From the NCBI RefSeq assembly GCF_003340345.1, contig NZ_PPTQ01000014.1, forward strand, positions 18,813 to 82,812: a stretch of DNA of 64,000 nucleotides, in the 5' to 3' direction. The position numbers and the translations under genes were made by a program. The notes below the pieces were generated by a model, which saw only the letters and a list, made by a program, of their open reading frames with translations, had not been told where the DNA came from and did no database searches. Below are positions 24,936 through 34,304 of this stretch, one piece after another; within the stretch, counting starts at the first letter, position 1, and each line of letters begins with the position of its first letter. This DNA comes from Paraeggerthella hongkongensis (lineage in GTDB: Bacteria; Actinomycetota; Coriobacteriia; Coriobacteriales; Eggerthellaceae).

Positions 24936-24949
24936 GCATCTCACAACAA

Positions 24950-24992
24950 GAAGGGTCCGCCGCAGGTCGTTCGAACCTGCGGCGGACCCTTC
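24950..24992 (-). terminator. Terminator of cysK
   Basis: An 18-bp perfect stem (24950-24967 with 24975-24992), seven-base loop, then TTGTTGTG on the minus strand, 21 bases past the cysK stop. Its loop contains GTTCGA, which mimics a tRNA T-loop but no tRNA is present. Confidence 0.8.
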
Positions 24993-25013
24993 TTGCTGCA
25001 TCGTCGCCGAACG

Positions 25014-25943
25014 CTAGAAATCGAACATCGCCGTCGAGAGGTAGCGCTCGCCTGTATCGGGAAGGATCACCACGATGGTCTTCCCCTCGTTTTCCGGGCG
25101 GCGCGCCAGCTCGGTGGCGGCGGCCACGGCCGCTCCCGAAGAAATGCCCACGAGCAGGCCTTCCTTCGCCGCCAGCTCGCGCCCCGCCGCGAAAGCGTCC
25201 TCGTCGGCCACGGTGATCACCTCGTCGTACACCTCGGTGTCCAGCGTGTCGGGCACGAAGCCCGCGCCGATGCCCTGGATCTTGTGCGCGCCCGCGCGTC
25301 CCTCGGACAGCACCGGCGAAGTCGCAGGCTCCACGGCAACTACGCGAACGTTCGGGTTCATGCGCTTCAGGTACGCGCCCGTGCCGCTCACCGTGCCGCC
25401 CGTGCCCACGCCCGCCACGAAGATGTCCACATCGCCGCCGGCAGCTTCCCAGATTTCCGGCCCCGTGGTGGCCTCGTGCACCGCCGGGTTCGCCGGATTC
25501 ACGAACTGGCCGGGAATGAACGAATTGGGAATCTCGGCCGCCAGCTCGTCGGCGCGCGCGATGGCGCCCTTCATGCCCTGCGCGCCCTCGGTCAGCACGA
25601 GTTCCGCACCGTATGCCTTCATGAGGTTGCGGCGCTCGACCGACATCGTTTCCGGCATGGTGATGATAAGGCGCATGCCGCGCGCAGCGGCGATAGCAGC
25701 CAAACCGATGCCGGTGTTTCCCGACGTAGGCTCGATGAGCACGGTGTCCTGGTCGATAAGCCCATCGGCCAACGCCTGGTCGATCATGGCCTTCGCGATG
25801 CGGTCCTTCACCGACCCGCCCGGATTGAACGATTCAACCTTGCCGACGATCTTCGCCTTCAGGTTGTGGTTGCGCTCGTAATTCGTCAGCTCCACCAGCG
25901 GCGTAGCGCCGATCAGCTCCGACACGCTCTTGTAAACCGTCAT
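25014..25943 (-). CDS. cysK: Cysteine synthase (O-acetylserine sulfhydrylase)
   Basis: PLP enzyme of 309 residues making cysteine from O-acetylserine and sulfide. PLP Lys46 is in NPGGSVKDRIA; the phosphate loop GTGGTVSGTG, the substrate loop EPTSGNTGIGL and the C-terminal ISSGAAVAAA are standard for CysK. No CBS-type extensions are present. Its promoter lies in and beside the end of the upstream MFS gene and shares a motif with the suf promoter, which makes sense because SufS consumes cysteine. It has its own strong terminator. Confidence 0.95.
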   Translation of the reverse strand: MTVYKSVSELIGATPLVELTNYERNHNLKAKIVGKVESFNPGGSVKDRIAKAMIDQALADGLIDQDTVLIEPTSGNTGIGLAAIAAARGMRLIITMPETMSVERRNLMKAYGAELVLTEGAQGMKGAIARADELAAEIPNSFIPGQFVNPANPAVHEATTGPEIWEAAGGDVDIFVAGVGTGGTVSGTGAYLKRMNPNVRVVAVEPATSPVLSEGRAGAHKIQGIGAGFVPDTLDTEVYDEVITVADEDAFAAGRELAAKEGLLVGISSGAAVAAATELARRPENEGKTIVVILPDTGERYLSTAMFDF

Positions 25944-26027
25944 ATCTCGCCCGCTTTCTCATCTGCGCCCGGCAAGCTCCCGGCCGACAATCGGCCTCAA
26001 CCCCAGGCTTCCCTTGTGTCGCAGTAA

Positions 26028-26056
26028 ATCCTACTTTCTTTATAGGTTTTAGTCAA
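26028..26056 (-). promoter_or_regulatory. cysK promoter with Rrf2-like half sites
   Basis: On the minus strand TTGACT (26051-26056) and TAGGAT (26028-26033) are 17 bases apart. The -35 overlaps the MFS stop codon. CCTA and TAGG flank nine bases inside the promoter, and TAGGATTTACTG at its downstream edge resembles TAGGATTACTG at the suf promoter. Confidence 0.6.
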
Positions 26057-27413
26057 GAACCCCTTCCGGCAAAATCTCGAATCCCTCGGCATCCAACTCC
26101 GGCGCGCCCTCGGCACGTCGCCGGGCAACCAGCCGCTTCGCTGCAGGAATGGACGCCAGCAGCGCCGCTCCCATGACGACGCTCGCCACGATGACCATGA
26201 TCCACACCGGCGCGAACGACAGGTAGGCGTCGAACATCACGCCCGACGCCACCGCTCCCACCGCGGCGCCCAAAAGCTCGAACGCCGTGACAATGCCCGT
26301 CACCGTGCCAAGATCCTTCTTGCCGTACTCCTTCACCACCATGATAGGCGGCGCCACCGTGCCCATGCAGGTGGCGAACCCGAAGAACAAGCAGGCCAAA
26401 ATCGGGCCCCAGTCGGTAGCGGGAAACAGCAGCATGACACCGGCCAAAACCGACGTGATCGTGCCGAGGATCGTACCCGTGCGCATGCCCCATCGATCGT
26501 AGATGGCACCGAGCGCCACCTTCGCCACGATGACCACCGCCAGGTAGAACGACCATACGCTGCCGGCCCACAGGGTCGAATGGCCGCCGGCGACCACTTC
26601 GGTGCCCCCTACGGTCACGCTCGTCATGTTCGCAATGGAGTTCGTGATGATGCAGCCGTTCGTGATGCCCATGGCCACGAACCCGATCACCAGCAACCAG
26701 AACGCCGAGCTCGAGCGCAAGGTCTTCCATCCCACCGAAACGTTAACGGGAACGTCGGGCGAGCGATCTTCCTTCACCTCCTCGACCTGGCCCGCGCCGT
26801 AAGGGACCATGCCCTTGTCGCTCGGGCGCGTGCTGAACGTCGCCAGCACAAGCGGCAGCGCAGCCACGAAGCACACCACGGCCAGCAGCAAAAACGCCGC
26901 ACGCCAGCCCGACGCCTCGATCATGGCGCTCGTAGCCGGGGAGAGCACCACCCCGCCAAGACCCGATCCTGAAAGCGCGATGGACACCGCCAGGCCGCGC
27001 TTGAGCGTGAACCAGTTCGAGATGACCACCGAAACCAGTAGGCGCGTGCCCGCGACCACCACCATGCCAGCCACCACGCACAGCGCGTACAACTGCCAGG
27101 CGGCCGTGATGAACGAGAGCCCCACCAGCACAAGAGAGCTGGTCAGCACCGTCACCGTACCCAGCACGCGCGCCGAGCACGTATCGGTAAGCCGCCCGAT
27201 CACCAGCGACGCGAACACCGCAACCACCGTGGTGATAGAAACGCCCGTGTTGAATTGCCCCACCGTCAACCCCAGGTCGCGCACGATATGCGTCTGGAAC
27301 AACGGGATGCAGTTCACGAACACCGTGTAGCACGTCGCCATGATCAGCAGGCCGCCCGCAACGATCCACCACCCGTAGAAGATCTTCCCCTCGCTCGACC
27401 CCTTTTCAGCCAT
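26049..27413 (-). CDS. MFS transporter (OFA/monocarboxylate-like)
   Basis: 454-residue, twelve-helix major facilitator with a short basic/acidic cytoplasmic N terminus (FYGWWIVAGG start of helix 1, typical of oxalate/formate and monocarboxylate-type carriers). The loop between helices 2 and 3 has GRLTDTCSARVLG, the MFS motif A region, and a central loop separates two six-helix halves. Likely a cytoplasmic-membrane carrier for an organic anion; substrate unknown. ATG at 27413 follows GAGGAAGC, six bases after the M20 peptidase stop, so the two form an operon and the carrier may move the peptidase's product or substrate. Confidence 0.85.
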   Translation of the reverse strand: MAEKGSSEGKIFYGWWIVAGGLLIMATCYTVFVNCIPLFQTHIVRDLGLTVGQFNTGVSITTVVAVFASLVIGRLTDTCSARVLGTVTVLTSSLVLVGLSFITAAWQLYALCVVAGMVVVAGTRLLVSVVISNWFTLKRGLAVSIALSGSGLGGVVLSPATSAMIEASGWRAAFLLLAVVCFVAALPLVLATFSTRPSDKGMVPYGAGQVEEVKEDRSPDVPVNVSVGWKTLRSSSAFWLLVIGFVAMGITNGCIITNSIANMTSVTVGGTEVVAGGHSTLWAGSVWSFYLAVVIVAKVALGAIYDRWGMRTGTILGTITSVLAGVMLLFPATDWGPILACLFFGFATCMGTVAPPIMVVKEYGKKDLGTVTGIVTAFELLGAAVGAVASGVMFDAYLSFAPVWIMVIVASVVMGAALLASIPAAKRLVARRRAEGAPELDAEGFEILPEGVLD

Positions 27414-27419
27414 GCTTCC

Positions 27420-28871
27420 TCATTTCCCCAGCTTATCCAAATGCCGAATGAACTCGATGTAGAACCCCACTCCGCGCTTGAACGCGTCCACGTCCAAATT
27501 CTCGTCTTGCCCGTGAATGCGCGTGCGCTGATCGCCCTTGAACAAGATGCCCGCGAACCGGTACGTGCGCGGGCACGCGCGGGCAAAATGACGCGCATCG
27601 CTGCAGCTGGTTTGCACGTACGGCGCGATGCCCGCCTCGGGATAGACCGCGTGGATCACGCGACGCAGATAGTCGAACGCCGGGTCGTCCTCAAACGGCG
27701 AGACCGGAGACGGCTCGCTGACCTCGAACAACTCGTACGCGGTATCCTCGTCGAAGCGCTGCTTGATGCGAGAAAGCGCATCGTCGACGGTCTCGCCGGG
27801 ATCGACGCGCACGTTGACGGTGGCTTTCGCCTGCTTGGAAATCACGTTGTGCGCCTTCGATCCCTCAAGCTGCGTGAGCGCGTACGTGGTGCGAACCATG
27901 GCGGCCGTTTCGGGGTCGCGCTGCATGATGCGAACCACCAAAGGCCGAAACAGCCACAAGTTGCCGAACACCAAGCGCAGGCCGAAGCCGCCGCGCGCGG
28001 CCAGCTCCTTGAGCATGGCCGCCACCGGATCGGACAGGCGCGACGCGGGAGGATTCTGCTGCAATCCGTCCAACCCCGCCACCAGCTTCGCCGCGGCGTC
28101 TTCAAGCGAAGGGGTTGCCGCATGGCCCCCTGCGGAGCTCGTGGTGACGCGCGCGTTGAAAATGCCCTTTTCCGCCACGCCCACAACGGCGAATTGGCCG
28201 CTCACGCCTAGCGGAGGGTTGTCGATAACCGCCCCGCCTTCGTCAAGCACCAGGTAAGGAACTCGCCCGATGCCCTTCAGGTACTCGACCATGTGCGGAG
28301 CCGTGTCGCCACCGTCCTCTTCGGTGTTCGACGAGAAGAAGTAGATGTCGCGCGGAGGAACGTATCCTTCCGAAAGCAGTTGCTCGGCCGCCTCAAGAAG
28401 CCCGGCCCAGATGCACTTCGTATCCACTGCGCCGCGCGCATAGATCTTCCCATCCGCAATGTCGGCGGCGAACGGATCATGCGACCATCCATGCGGGTCG
28501 GCCTCCACCACGTCGTGGTGCGCCATGAGCACCACCGGGGCAAGCGCGCGATCGGATCCTTTCCAAAGAAGCGAGATGCCGTATCCGTCGATCATTTCAA
28601 GATCCATAGACGCGAACACGCGCGGATACAATCGGCGCAGCTTGGGCACGAACTCGTCGAAAGCGCTGTGGTCGGCCTCGGGGTTGCCCGCGCCCCACAC
28701 GGTAGCGCTGCGAAGCATTTCGCGAAAACGCTCGACAGCCTCATCCGATCCCATCGCCTGGCTCTCCGGCAACGGATCGGAAACGGGCGTCGGCCTAAGC
28801 CTTACGGCATTCACCGTCAATACGACTGCGAACAGCGCGACAATCGCAACAACAAAAACGAACACGGTCAT
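27420..28871 (-). CDS. Membrane-anchored M20 family metallopeptidase
   Basis: 483 residues with an N-terminal membrane anchor (about 1-24) followed by an M20/carboxypeptidase S-like catalytic domain. Zinc-ligand regions: LMAHHDVVEA, YARGAVDTKC with the bridging Asp, SNTEEDGGD with the catalytic Glu, and a late FKGDQRTRIHGQDE. A dimerisation (lid) domain lies at about 225-370. Closest known relatives are PM20D1/CPS-type N-acyl-amino acid or dipeptide hydrolases; the substrate is not determinable. Operon with the MFS carrier downstream. Confidence 0.85.
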   Translation of the reverse strand: MTVFVFVVAIVALFAVVLTVNAVRLRPTPVSDPLPESQAMGSDEAVERFREMLRSATVWGAGNPEADHSAFDEFVPKLRRLYPRVFASMDLEMIDGYGISLLWKGSDRALAPVVLMAHHDVVEADPHGWSHDPFAADIADGKIYARGAVDTKCIWAGLLEAAEQLLSEGYVPPRDIYFFSSNTEEDGGDTAPHMVEYLKGIGRVPYLVLDEGGAVIDNPPLGVSGQFAVVGVAEKGIFNARVTTSSAGGHAATPSLEDAAAKLVAGLDGLQQNPPASRLSDPVAAMLKELAARGGFGLRLVFGNLWLFRPLVVRIMQRDPETAAMVRTTYALTQLEGSKAHNVISKQAKATVNVRVDPGETVDDALSRIKQRFDEDTAYELFEVSEPSPVSPFEDDPAFDYLRRVIHAVYPEAGIAPYVQTSCSDARHFARACPRTYRFAGILFKGDQRTRIHGQDENLDVDAFKRGVGFYIEFIRHLDKLGK

Positions 28872-28950
28872 ATACGAACCCTTCTCCGCGGAACCATGCG
28901 GCCATTATAGACCCAACTGCTATAATCCCCCGCAAGGGGAAGGGGATCGG

Positions 28951-30453
28951 ATGGCGCTCATCGACAGGGTTCACGGAACAGCGGGCATCAAAATCATCGT
29001 AGGATCGGCGTTTCTTTGGGCCTGGCTCGACGCGCTGTTCATGAGCGCGTTCTTCACGGCACCCGACACGAAAGGGCTCACGGCCGAGTTGGCCGCCGTG
29101 GCCGTGTTCGGCTTCAGCGCATTCGGATACGCAGCAGCCCTCAAGAAACCGGCCGCGATCAACAAGCTCATCGCCGGGAAGCGTTTGCCGCTGATCGCAG
29201 CCTTGTTGGGAACCGCAGGTTCTTTGCTGCTCGTGTTTTCGGGCTTCGGATTCGGTTGGATGCCGCTTGCCATCGGAAGCGCGCTCGTCGCCCTGTTCGT
29301 CGCCGTGTTCCAGATCGGATGGGGTGCCGCGTACTGCCAAGAAGGGGCCCGCACCGCCACGCCCTACGTCGCCGGCGCCTTCGCGTGCGCCGTCGTCATC
29401 GACACGCCCATGCTCTTCATGATCCCGGAAGCGTCTGCGGTGTTCTTCTCGCTGCTGCCCCTTATTTCGGGCCTGATCTTCACCACGGTGCCGCCCGACC
29501 AGCGAACCTACCGCCGAACCGCGGAAAGCTCGGTCCCCGCGAGGCGCGGCGTGCGTGCCCACCTGAAAACCCACCTGGGAATCTCGATGATGCTCCTATG
29601 CGCCGCGGCGCTCGTGCTGACCAGCTTCGGATACCTGCAGCACCTCGTTTCCTTCTCGTCCGTCGCCAGCAACGGATCGCCCGGCGGCGTGATCGTGCAA
29701 GTGGCCCGCGGCATAGCCGCCATCCTCATGTTCGGCATCGTCTGCATCGCCCCGCAGCGAGCGAGCGCCGTTTATCGCGTGGGGCTGCTGGCAATGATCG
29801 CCGGATTCATGATGATGTCGTTTCTGTTCGGCTCCGAATTGTTCTGGATTGCGGGAGCGGTCATCATCAGCGGCTACACCGCCTTCGATCTGCTGGTATG
29901 GGTCGTTTTCTCCCAGATTGCCCACACGCAGTCCCGCGATCCGCTCAAAACCGTCGCCGCCGTGCGATTGCTTGCGGTCATCTGCTACGTCGTGGGCGCT
30001 CTTGCGGGCATCCTTTTGGTGGGCAACGACCAATCCACGCACGCGTTCGTCTTCCAGGAAACCACGGCCATCGGCTATCTGGTGGTCATCGCAACCGTGC
30101 TGCTGCTCAGCAGCGAGGATATTTGGATGCTGTTCGGCTACACCGCACGCGCAGGGTCGGCCAATCAGGAAGGACTGGGGCAGGAGGAACGCCTTGCCGC
30201 ATGGTTCGACCGTATTGGCCTTACCGCGCGCGAGCGAGACATCGCGTCGCTTCTGGCCGCCGGTCGCACCCAGCCCTGGATCGCCGACTGCTTGAGCATA
30301 TCCGAGAACACGGTGGGAACCCACGTGCGCCACATCTACCAGAAAGCGGATGTCCACAATCGCCAAGAGTTTATCGACCGCGCCATTTCACCTGATCATC
30401 CAGCATCACCTGAATCACGTGACCGCGTCTCAAGCGTCACGGATGTCACCTGA
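28951..30453 (+). CDS. LuxR-type regulator with polytopic membrane sensor domain
   Basis: 500 residues. About twelve membrane helices (residues 15-400) precede a cytoplasmic LuxR helix-turn-helix at the C terminus (IGLTARERDIASLLAAGRTQ, then ISENTVGTHVRHIYQKADVHNRQEF). This architecture is abundant in Eggerthellaceae, usually beside a flavoprotein reductase, as here. ATG at 28951 is preceded by AAGGGGAAGGGGAT, and TATAAT (28921-28926) is a perfect -10 box. It probably senses a small molecule in the membrane or outside and controls the next gene; the ligand is unknown. The tail after the HTH is Ser/Pro/Asp rich. Confidence 0.87.
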   Translation: MALIDRVHGTAGIKIIVGSAFLWAWLDALFMSAFFTAPDTKGLTAELAAVAVFGFSAFGYAAALKKPAAINKLIAGKRLPLIAALLGTAGSLLLVFSGFGFGWMPLAIGSALVALFVAVFQIGWGAAYCQEGARTATPYVAGAFACAVVIDTPMLFMIPEASAVFFSLLPLISGLIFTTVPPDQRTYRRTAESSVPARRGVRAHLKTHLGISMMLLCAAALVLTSFGYLQHLVSFSSVASNGSPGGVIVQVARGIAAILMFGIVCIAPQRASAVYRVGLLAMIAGFMMMSFLFGSELFWIAGAVIISGYTAFDLLVWVVFSQIAHTQSRDPLKTVAAVRLLAVICYVVGALAGILLVGNDQSTHAFVFQETTAIGYLVVIATVLLLSSEDIWMLFGYTARAGSANQEGLGQEERLAAWFDRIGLTARERDIASLLAAGRTQPWIADCLSISENTVGTHVRHIYQKADVHNRQEFIDRAISPDHPASPESRDRVSSVTDVT

Positions 30454-30592
30454 TATTCCAAAATACGGGCATTCGGGCGTTGCGCGGCGCAACCCCTATC
30501 CCCCATCTTGAAGCCACGCGAACGAACTCGCGTGCCGCGCTTCTTCGCATCGGCGAGGATCGCGGGAGGGATTGAAAGGGAAGGGGAATTCC

Positions 30593-32278
30593 ATGGAAAT
30601 CAATCGCAGGAACTTCTTGAAGGGCGCGCTCGTCACCGGCGCCGCAGCAGCGGCCGCCGTTGCGCTGCCGGCGTGCAGCCCCGCCGCTCCGTCCGACTCG
30701 TCGGCCGACGCAAGCGGCTCGGCTCAAAGCGGCGCAGGCGCGAAGCATACGTGGGAAGTCGCTCCCGAGCCCATCGCCGACATCGCCGAGACGCAGGATT
30801 TCGACGTAGTCATCGTGGGCGCCGGCCTCGCAGGCGTCAACGCTGCAGAAGCGGCGGCGCGCAACGGCGCCAAAACGGTGGTCATCGAACGCAACACCGG
30901 CATCTCCATCCGCGGCGTGGACGTAGGCCACATCGGCAGCAAGTACCACAAGTCGAACGGCTTCGACCTGGATCCGCGCGTGGCCACGCGATACCTGCAC
31001 CACGCGTCTCACCAGACCACGAACTACGACCTCATCTACGTATGGGCCTCGCGCTCCGGCAAGGTGTTCGACTACATCGAGGAGCTGGGCGCAGCGAACG
31101 GCGTGAGCATGGTGCCCGCGCTCTCCGGTACCGCCAAGTACGGCAACTGGTCCAAGCTTTCCGACAACTGGCGCGTCTACCCCGATGCCGTGTCGTTCGT
31201 GCGCGGCGGCGAAACGTACGATATGCGCGACGACGGGCAGCCCGTCAACATCACGTTGGGCGAGCTGGTATACGATTCCGCCAAGAAGAACGGCGCCGAG
31301 TTCGTGTTCGAGGCGCGCGCCGAGCAGTTGGTGGGCAATGCGCAAAGCGGCATCACGGGCGTTGTCGCAACCACGAAAGACGGCAAGCACGTGCAGTACA
31401 ACGCCAAGAACGGCGTCATCCTGGCCACGGGCGACATCGGCGGCAACCAGGAGATGGTAGACGTGTTCTGCCCCATCTCGAACCGCTCGGACGCGAACGT
31501 GTACGCCCCCGCCGGCTTTAACAACGGCGACGGCATCCTCATGGGATGCTGGGCGGGCGCGGCCATGTCGAAAAGCCCCGCTGCGCCGATGATTCACCAG
31601 TTCACGCTCGACACGCTTGAGTTCAACCTCACGTCCTTCATCATGAGCTGGCTTGCGGTCAACGCCAACGGCGAGCGCTACGGCGCCGAGATGCCCTTCG
31701 AGCCCATGCTGACCAACGCCCGCATGAACACGCCCGGCAACGTTGCCTGGTCCGTCTTCGACAGCGACTACGAGACGTACGTCATGCAGCAGCAGCCCGA
31801 GCGCTTCGATCGCTTCACCGACGGCCTGGACGCCGTCATGGAAAAGTGGCTGGGCAACGGCAAGCTCATCAAAGCCGACACGCTCGACGATCTGGCGAAG
31901 CAGCTCGACATCCCGGCGGACGCGTTCAAGGCCACCGTGGAACGCTACAACAGCATGGCCGAAGCCGGCGAGGACATCGACTTCGACGTGCCCGCGCAGT
32001 GGCTCGCACCGGTCAAGACCCCGCCGTTCTACGCGACGAAGAACGTGTGCAGCACGCTGACCATCCCGTTCGGCCTGCACGTGAACGCCGACTCCCAGGT
32101 GCTCACGGCGGAAGACCAGCCGATCGACGGCCTGTTCGCCATCGGCAACGTGCAGGGCGACTTCTTCGGCAACGACTACCCCGTGCACTGCCCCGGCGTC
32201 AGCCATGGCCGCTGCGTGACGTTCGGCCAGTTGGTCGGCGAAGCGTGCGCGAAGGACACGGTCATCAGCAAGATCTAG
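30593..32278 (+). CDS. Tat-exported lipoprotein flavoprotein, fumarate reductase-like FAD oxidoreductase
   Basis: 561 residues. The N terminus is a twin-arginine signal (NRRNFLKG) ending in a lipobox-like LPAC, so the mature protein is probably tethered outside the membrane. FAD site VVIVGAGLAGVNAAEAAARNG; ILATGDIGGN; C-terminal FAIGNVQGDFFGNDYPVHCPGVSHGRCV. It belongs to the large Eggerthellaceae family of FAD_binding_2 reductases that use organic electron acceptors. The usual fumarate/urocanate active-site motifs are not clearly kept, so the substrate is open. No cytochrome subunit lies beside it. ATG at 30593 follows AAGGGGAA. A terminator follows, and the LuxR-type gene precedes it by 139 bp. 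Confidence 0.88.
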   Translation: MEINRRNFLKGALVTGAAAAAAVALPACSPAAPSDSSADASGSAQSGAGAKHTWEVAPEPIADIAETQDFDVVIVGAGLAGVNAAEAAARNGAKTVVIERNTGISIRGVDVGHIGSKYHKSNGFDLDPRVATRYLHHASHQTTNYDLIYVWASRSGKVFDYIEELGAANGVSMVPALSGTAKYGNWSKLSDNWRVYPDAVSFVRGGETYDMRDDGQPVNITLGELVYDSAKKNGAEFVFEARAEQLVGNAQSGITGVVATTKDGKHVQYNAKNGVILATGDIGGNQEMVDVFCPISNRSDANVYAPAGFNNGDGILMGCWAGAAMSKSPAAPMIHQFTLDTLEFNLTSFIMSWLAVNANGERYGAEMPFEPMLTNARMNTPGNVAWSVFDSDYETYVMQQQPERFDRFTDGLDAVMEKWLGNGKLIKADTLDDLAKQLDIPADAFKATVERYNSMAEAGEDIDFDVPAQWLAPVKTPPFYATKNVCSTLTIPFGLHVNADSQVLTAEDQPIDGLFAIGNVQGDFFGNDYPVHCPGVSHGRCVTFGQLVGEACAKDTVISKI

Positions 32279-32308
32279 CGCAACCGAGCGTCACCGCACT
32301 CCCTCCCG

Positions 32309-32337
32309 CGAAAAGGCCGCATCAAGCGGCCTTTTCG
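32309..32337 (+). terminator. Intrinsic terminator after the flavoprotein gene
   Basis: A 12-bp stem built on GAAAAGGCCGC/GCGGCCTTTTC with loop ATCAA; the T-rich right arm supplies the tract. Confidence 0.8.
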
Positions 32338-32378
32338 TCATCTTGGATCTTGGAATGTCGAGCGAAAAGCAACAAGGG

Positions 32379-32415
32379 CGCCCTCCGTTCTCTTGCAACG
32401 GCAAGGAAGACGCCC
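32379..32415 (-). terminator. Imperfect hairpin after ogt
   Basis: AGGGCGTCTTCC pairs with GGAGGGCGCCCT (one G-U) on the minus strand, followed by TTGTTGCTTTTC. It is a plausible terminator for ogt. Confidence 0.45.
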
Positions 32416-32440
32416 TGCGCCGCCCCGCAACGCCGCGCCC

Positions 32441-32983
32441 CTACAACGCCGTGCCGCGCGTTGGCACGTAGAGGCCCTTCATGTTCGCGCCCTCGTGCTC
32501 GAGCAGCCAGATTTTGCGCTCGATGCCGCCCGCGTACCCCGTAAGACTGCCGTCCGACCCGACCACACGATGGCACGGAATGATGACGGAAATGGGATTA
32601 TGCCCAACGGCTCCGCCCACCGCCTGGGAAGACATCTTCTCTCTGCCGTCTTCTTGCGCGATCTCGCACGCCAGCTCGCCGTACGTGCGCACGCAACCGT
32701 AGGGGATCTCCATGAGCTTGCGCCAGACGCGCAGCCGAAACGCGGTGCCGTTCGGCTTCAAGGGCAGCTCCGCGATCGCAGGCTGCTCGCCAGCGAAGTA
32801 CCGATCGAGCCAATCCTTCGCCTGCGCGAATATCGGCAGATCGTCGTTCGGGGCCATTTCGCCGTTCACGGTGCCGCCGAAGTACTTCTGCCCCGCCATC
32901 CACAGCCCGACGATGCTCTCGCCGTCGCTCGCAAGCGTGACTTCGCCGAACTCGGGATGAGCGTAGTTCGTCCGATATACCAT
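32441..32983 (-). CDS. ogt: Methylated-DNA-[protein]-cysteine S-methyltransferase
   Basis: 180-residue suicide repair protein for O6-methylguanine and O4-methylthymine. The acceptor Cys137 is in VIIPCHRVV, with the helix-turn-helix RLRVWRKLMEIPYG before it and GYAGGIERKIWLLEHE after it. No Ada-type N-terminal domain. ATG at 32983 follows GAAAGGAA; the open frame continues upstream without family similarity. Single gene. Confidence 0.93.
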   Translation of the reverse strand: MVYRTNYAHPEFGEVTLASDGESIVGLWMAGQKYFGGTVNGEMAPNDDLPIFAQAKDWLDRYFAGEQPAIAELPLKPNGTAFRLRVWRKLMEIPYGCVRTYGELACEIAQEDGREKMSSQAVGGAVGHNPISVIIPCHRVVGSDGSLTGYAGGIERKIWLLEHEGANMKGLYVPTRGTAL

Positions 32984-33082
32984 GCGCGTTCCTTTCGTCC
33001 ATTCGGCAAGCGAATCCCGCAGGCAGCCGCCCGCGCACCCGCGCGCAGACCCTTCTCGCACAAGTCTACCGCGAAAAGGGCG

Positions 33083-34228
33083 CTACTGCCCCGCCGCTCG
33101 CTGTTCGGCCAAAAGCAGATCCACCATGCGTCCGTAGCTCCGCATGCCGTCGGCTTGGTCGTTCGCCTTCAGGTACGTATCGTTGGCTGCGTTGGAGACG
33201 TTTTGAACCGGCCCCTCGTACTTCGCCCAATGCTGCGCGCGCCCAGCAAGATCGCGCTGCACCGCCGCCGACAGTCCCAAGGAAATCGCACTTGCCGCCT
33301 CCGGATCGACCCTCCGCAGCGCCGAGATGGCGTTGTCGTACGCCAGCACGTATCCGCTGTAGCGCATCAGCGCGTCATCGGATTGCCTGCACGCCAAATA
33401 CGCGATGAAGTTCGCCTCGTCCTCGCGCATGAATCCGCACTGGTGCGCCAGTTCGTGCGCCATGGTCCAGGGGATCACGAACAGCGGATTGTCCACGTTG
33501 ATATTCGATTCCATCGTAAAGGGGAAGAACATGCCGCCGATGTTCGCGTACGACAGCAGCTTGGAGGCGATCACTGGTTTCGGCGGCGAGTACAGCGGCC
33601 GCTCCAACGCCGGATACTGTTCGGCAAGCTTGCGCATGGCCTCAATCGACTCCCGCGCGTAGCGCTCGAACTGGCCCGGCTGGACGTCGAACAGGTCCGC
33701 GTCGTCGCCCAGCTGCGCCCGGGTTCGCCCCAACTCGTCAGCAAGCGAGGCGGCAAGCGCCACAAGCTCTTCCTGGCGCTGCGCGGCATCGACGCCGGCT
33801 TCCTCCACATCGTAGCCAGCGTGCTCGGCGAAGGTATGTCGATAGTAGTTCAGCCCGCACAACGCCGTGAACAGGAAGTACACCGTGCAGCAGATGGCCG
33901 CCGCACCCATCGCGGCGCGGTACGCCACCATAAGCCGCTCCCCCCTGCCCACAACGAGCTTGCGAACGTAGAAGCCCAGATAACCTGCGCAAAACAGCAG
34001 GAACAGCGCCACGACCCACTCGGCCACCGAGAACCTTGCAAGCGAGGGCAGAAACCCCACGACCGACGACAACGCCGGGTACGCCGCCTGGCTGTACGCC
34101 TGCTCCGTCCAGTCGGGATGCTGCCGCGCGTACGCGGTCGTCGCCAGCGCGACAGCCCCGAGCGGAAGGAACAGCATCCGCTTGAGCAAGAAGTCCCGCA
34201 CACCGCGCTTCGATTCGTTGGTTTCCAT
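33083..34228 (-). CDS. DUF3810 membrane protein with HExxH zinc-peptidase motif
   Basis: 381 residues. Three hydrophobic segments at about 16-35, 60-80 and 100-125 precede a large domain with the motif TMAHELAHQCGFMREDEANF, i.e. HExxH plus a downstream Glu as in gluzincin metallopeptidases. The family (DUF3810) is widespread but uncharacterised. Many conserved residues lie before the motif (SNINVDNPLFVIP). ATG at 34228 has no ribosome site but TATACT ends 10 bases upstream, so the mRNA may be leaderless. It is immediately left of nrdB on the same strand. Confidence 0.8.
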   Translation of the reverse strand: METNESKRGVRDFLLKRMLFLPLGAVALATTAYARQHPDWTEQAYSQAAYPALSSVVGFLPSLARFSVAEWVVALFLLFCAGYLGFYVRKLVVGRGERLMVAYRAAMGAAAICCTVYFLFTALCGLNYYRHTFAEHAGYDVEEAGVDAAQRQEELVALAASLADELGRTRAQLGDDADLFDVQPGQFERYARESIEAMRKLAEQYPALERPLYSPPKPVIASKLLSYANIGGMFFPFTMESNINVDNPLFVIPWTMAHELAHQCGFMREDEANFIAYLACRQSDDALMRYSGYVLAYDNAISALRRVDPEAASAISLGLSAAVQRDLAGRAQHWAKYEGPVQNVSNAANDTYLKANDQADGMRSYGRMVDLLLAEQRAAGQ

Positions 34229-34304
34229 ACGGGACAGTATACCCGCGCCGTCAAACCGCAAGGTCGTCAACCGGTCAAGAACGACCCGCGAGCAAGCCGC
34301 GTCC

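Noticed and set aside
24670..24939. Minus-strand open frame of 89 codons upstream of the helicase
   Set aside because: It crosses both inverted repeats, is Cys/Arg rich without homology, and overlaps the helicase start in another frame.
24950..24992. Possible tRNA (GTTCGA loop in a strong stem)
   Set aside because: The stem is 18 perfect pairs with one loop and no cloverleaf arms or CCA end; it is the cysK terminator.
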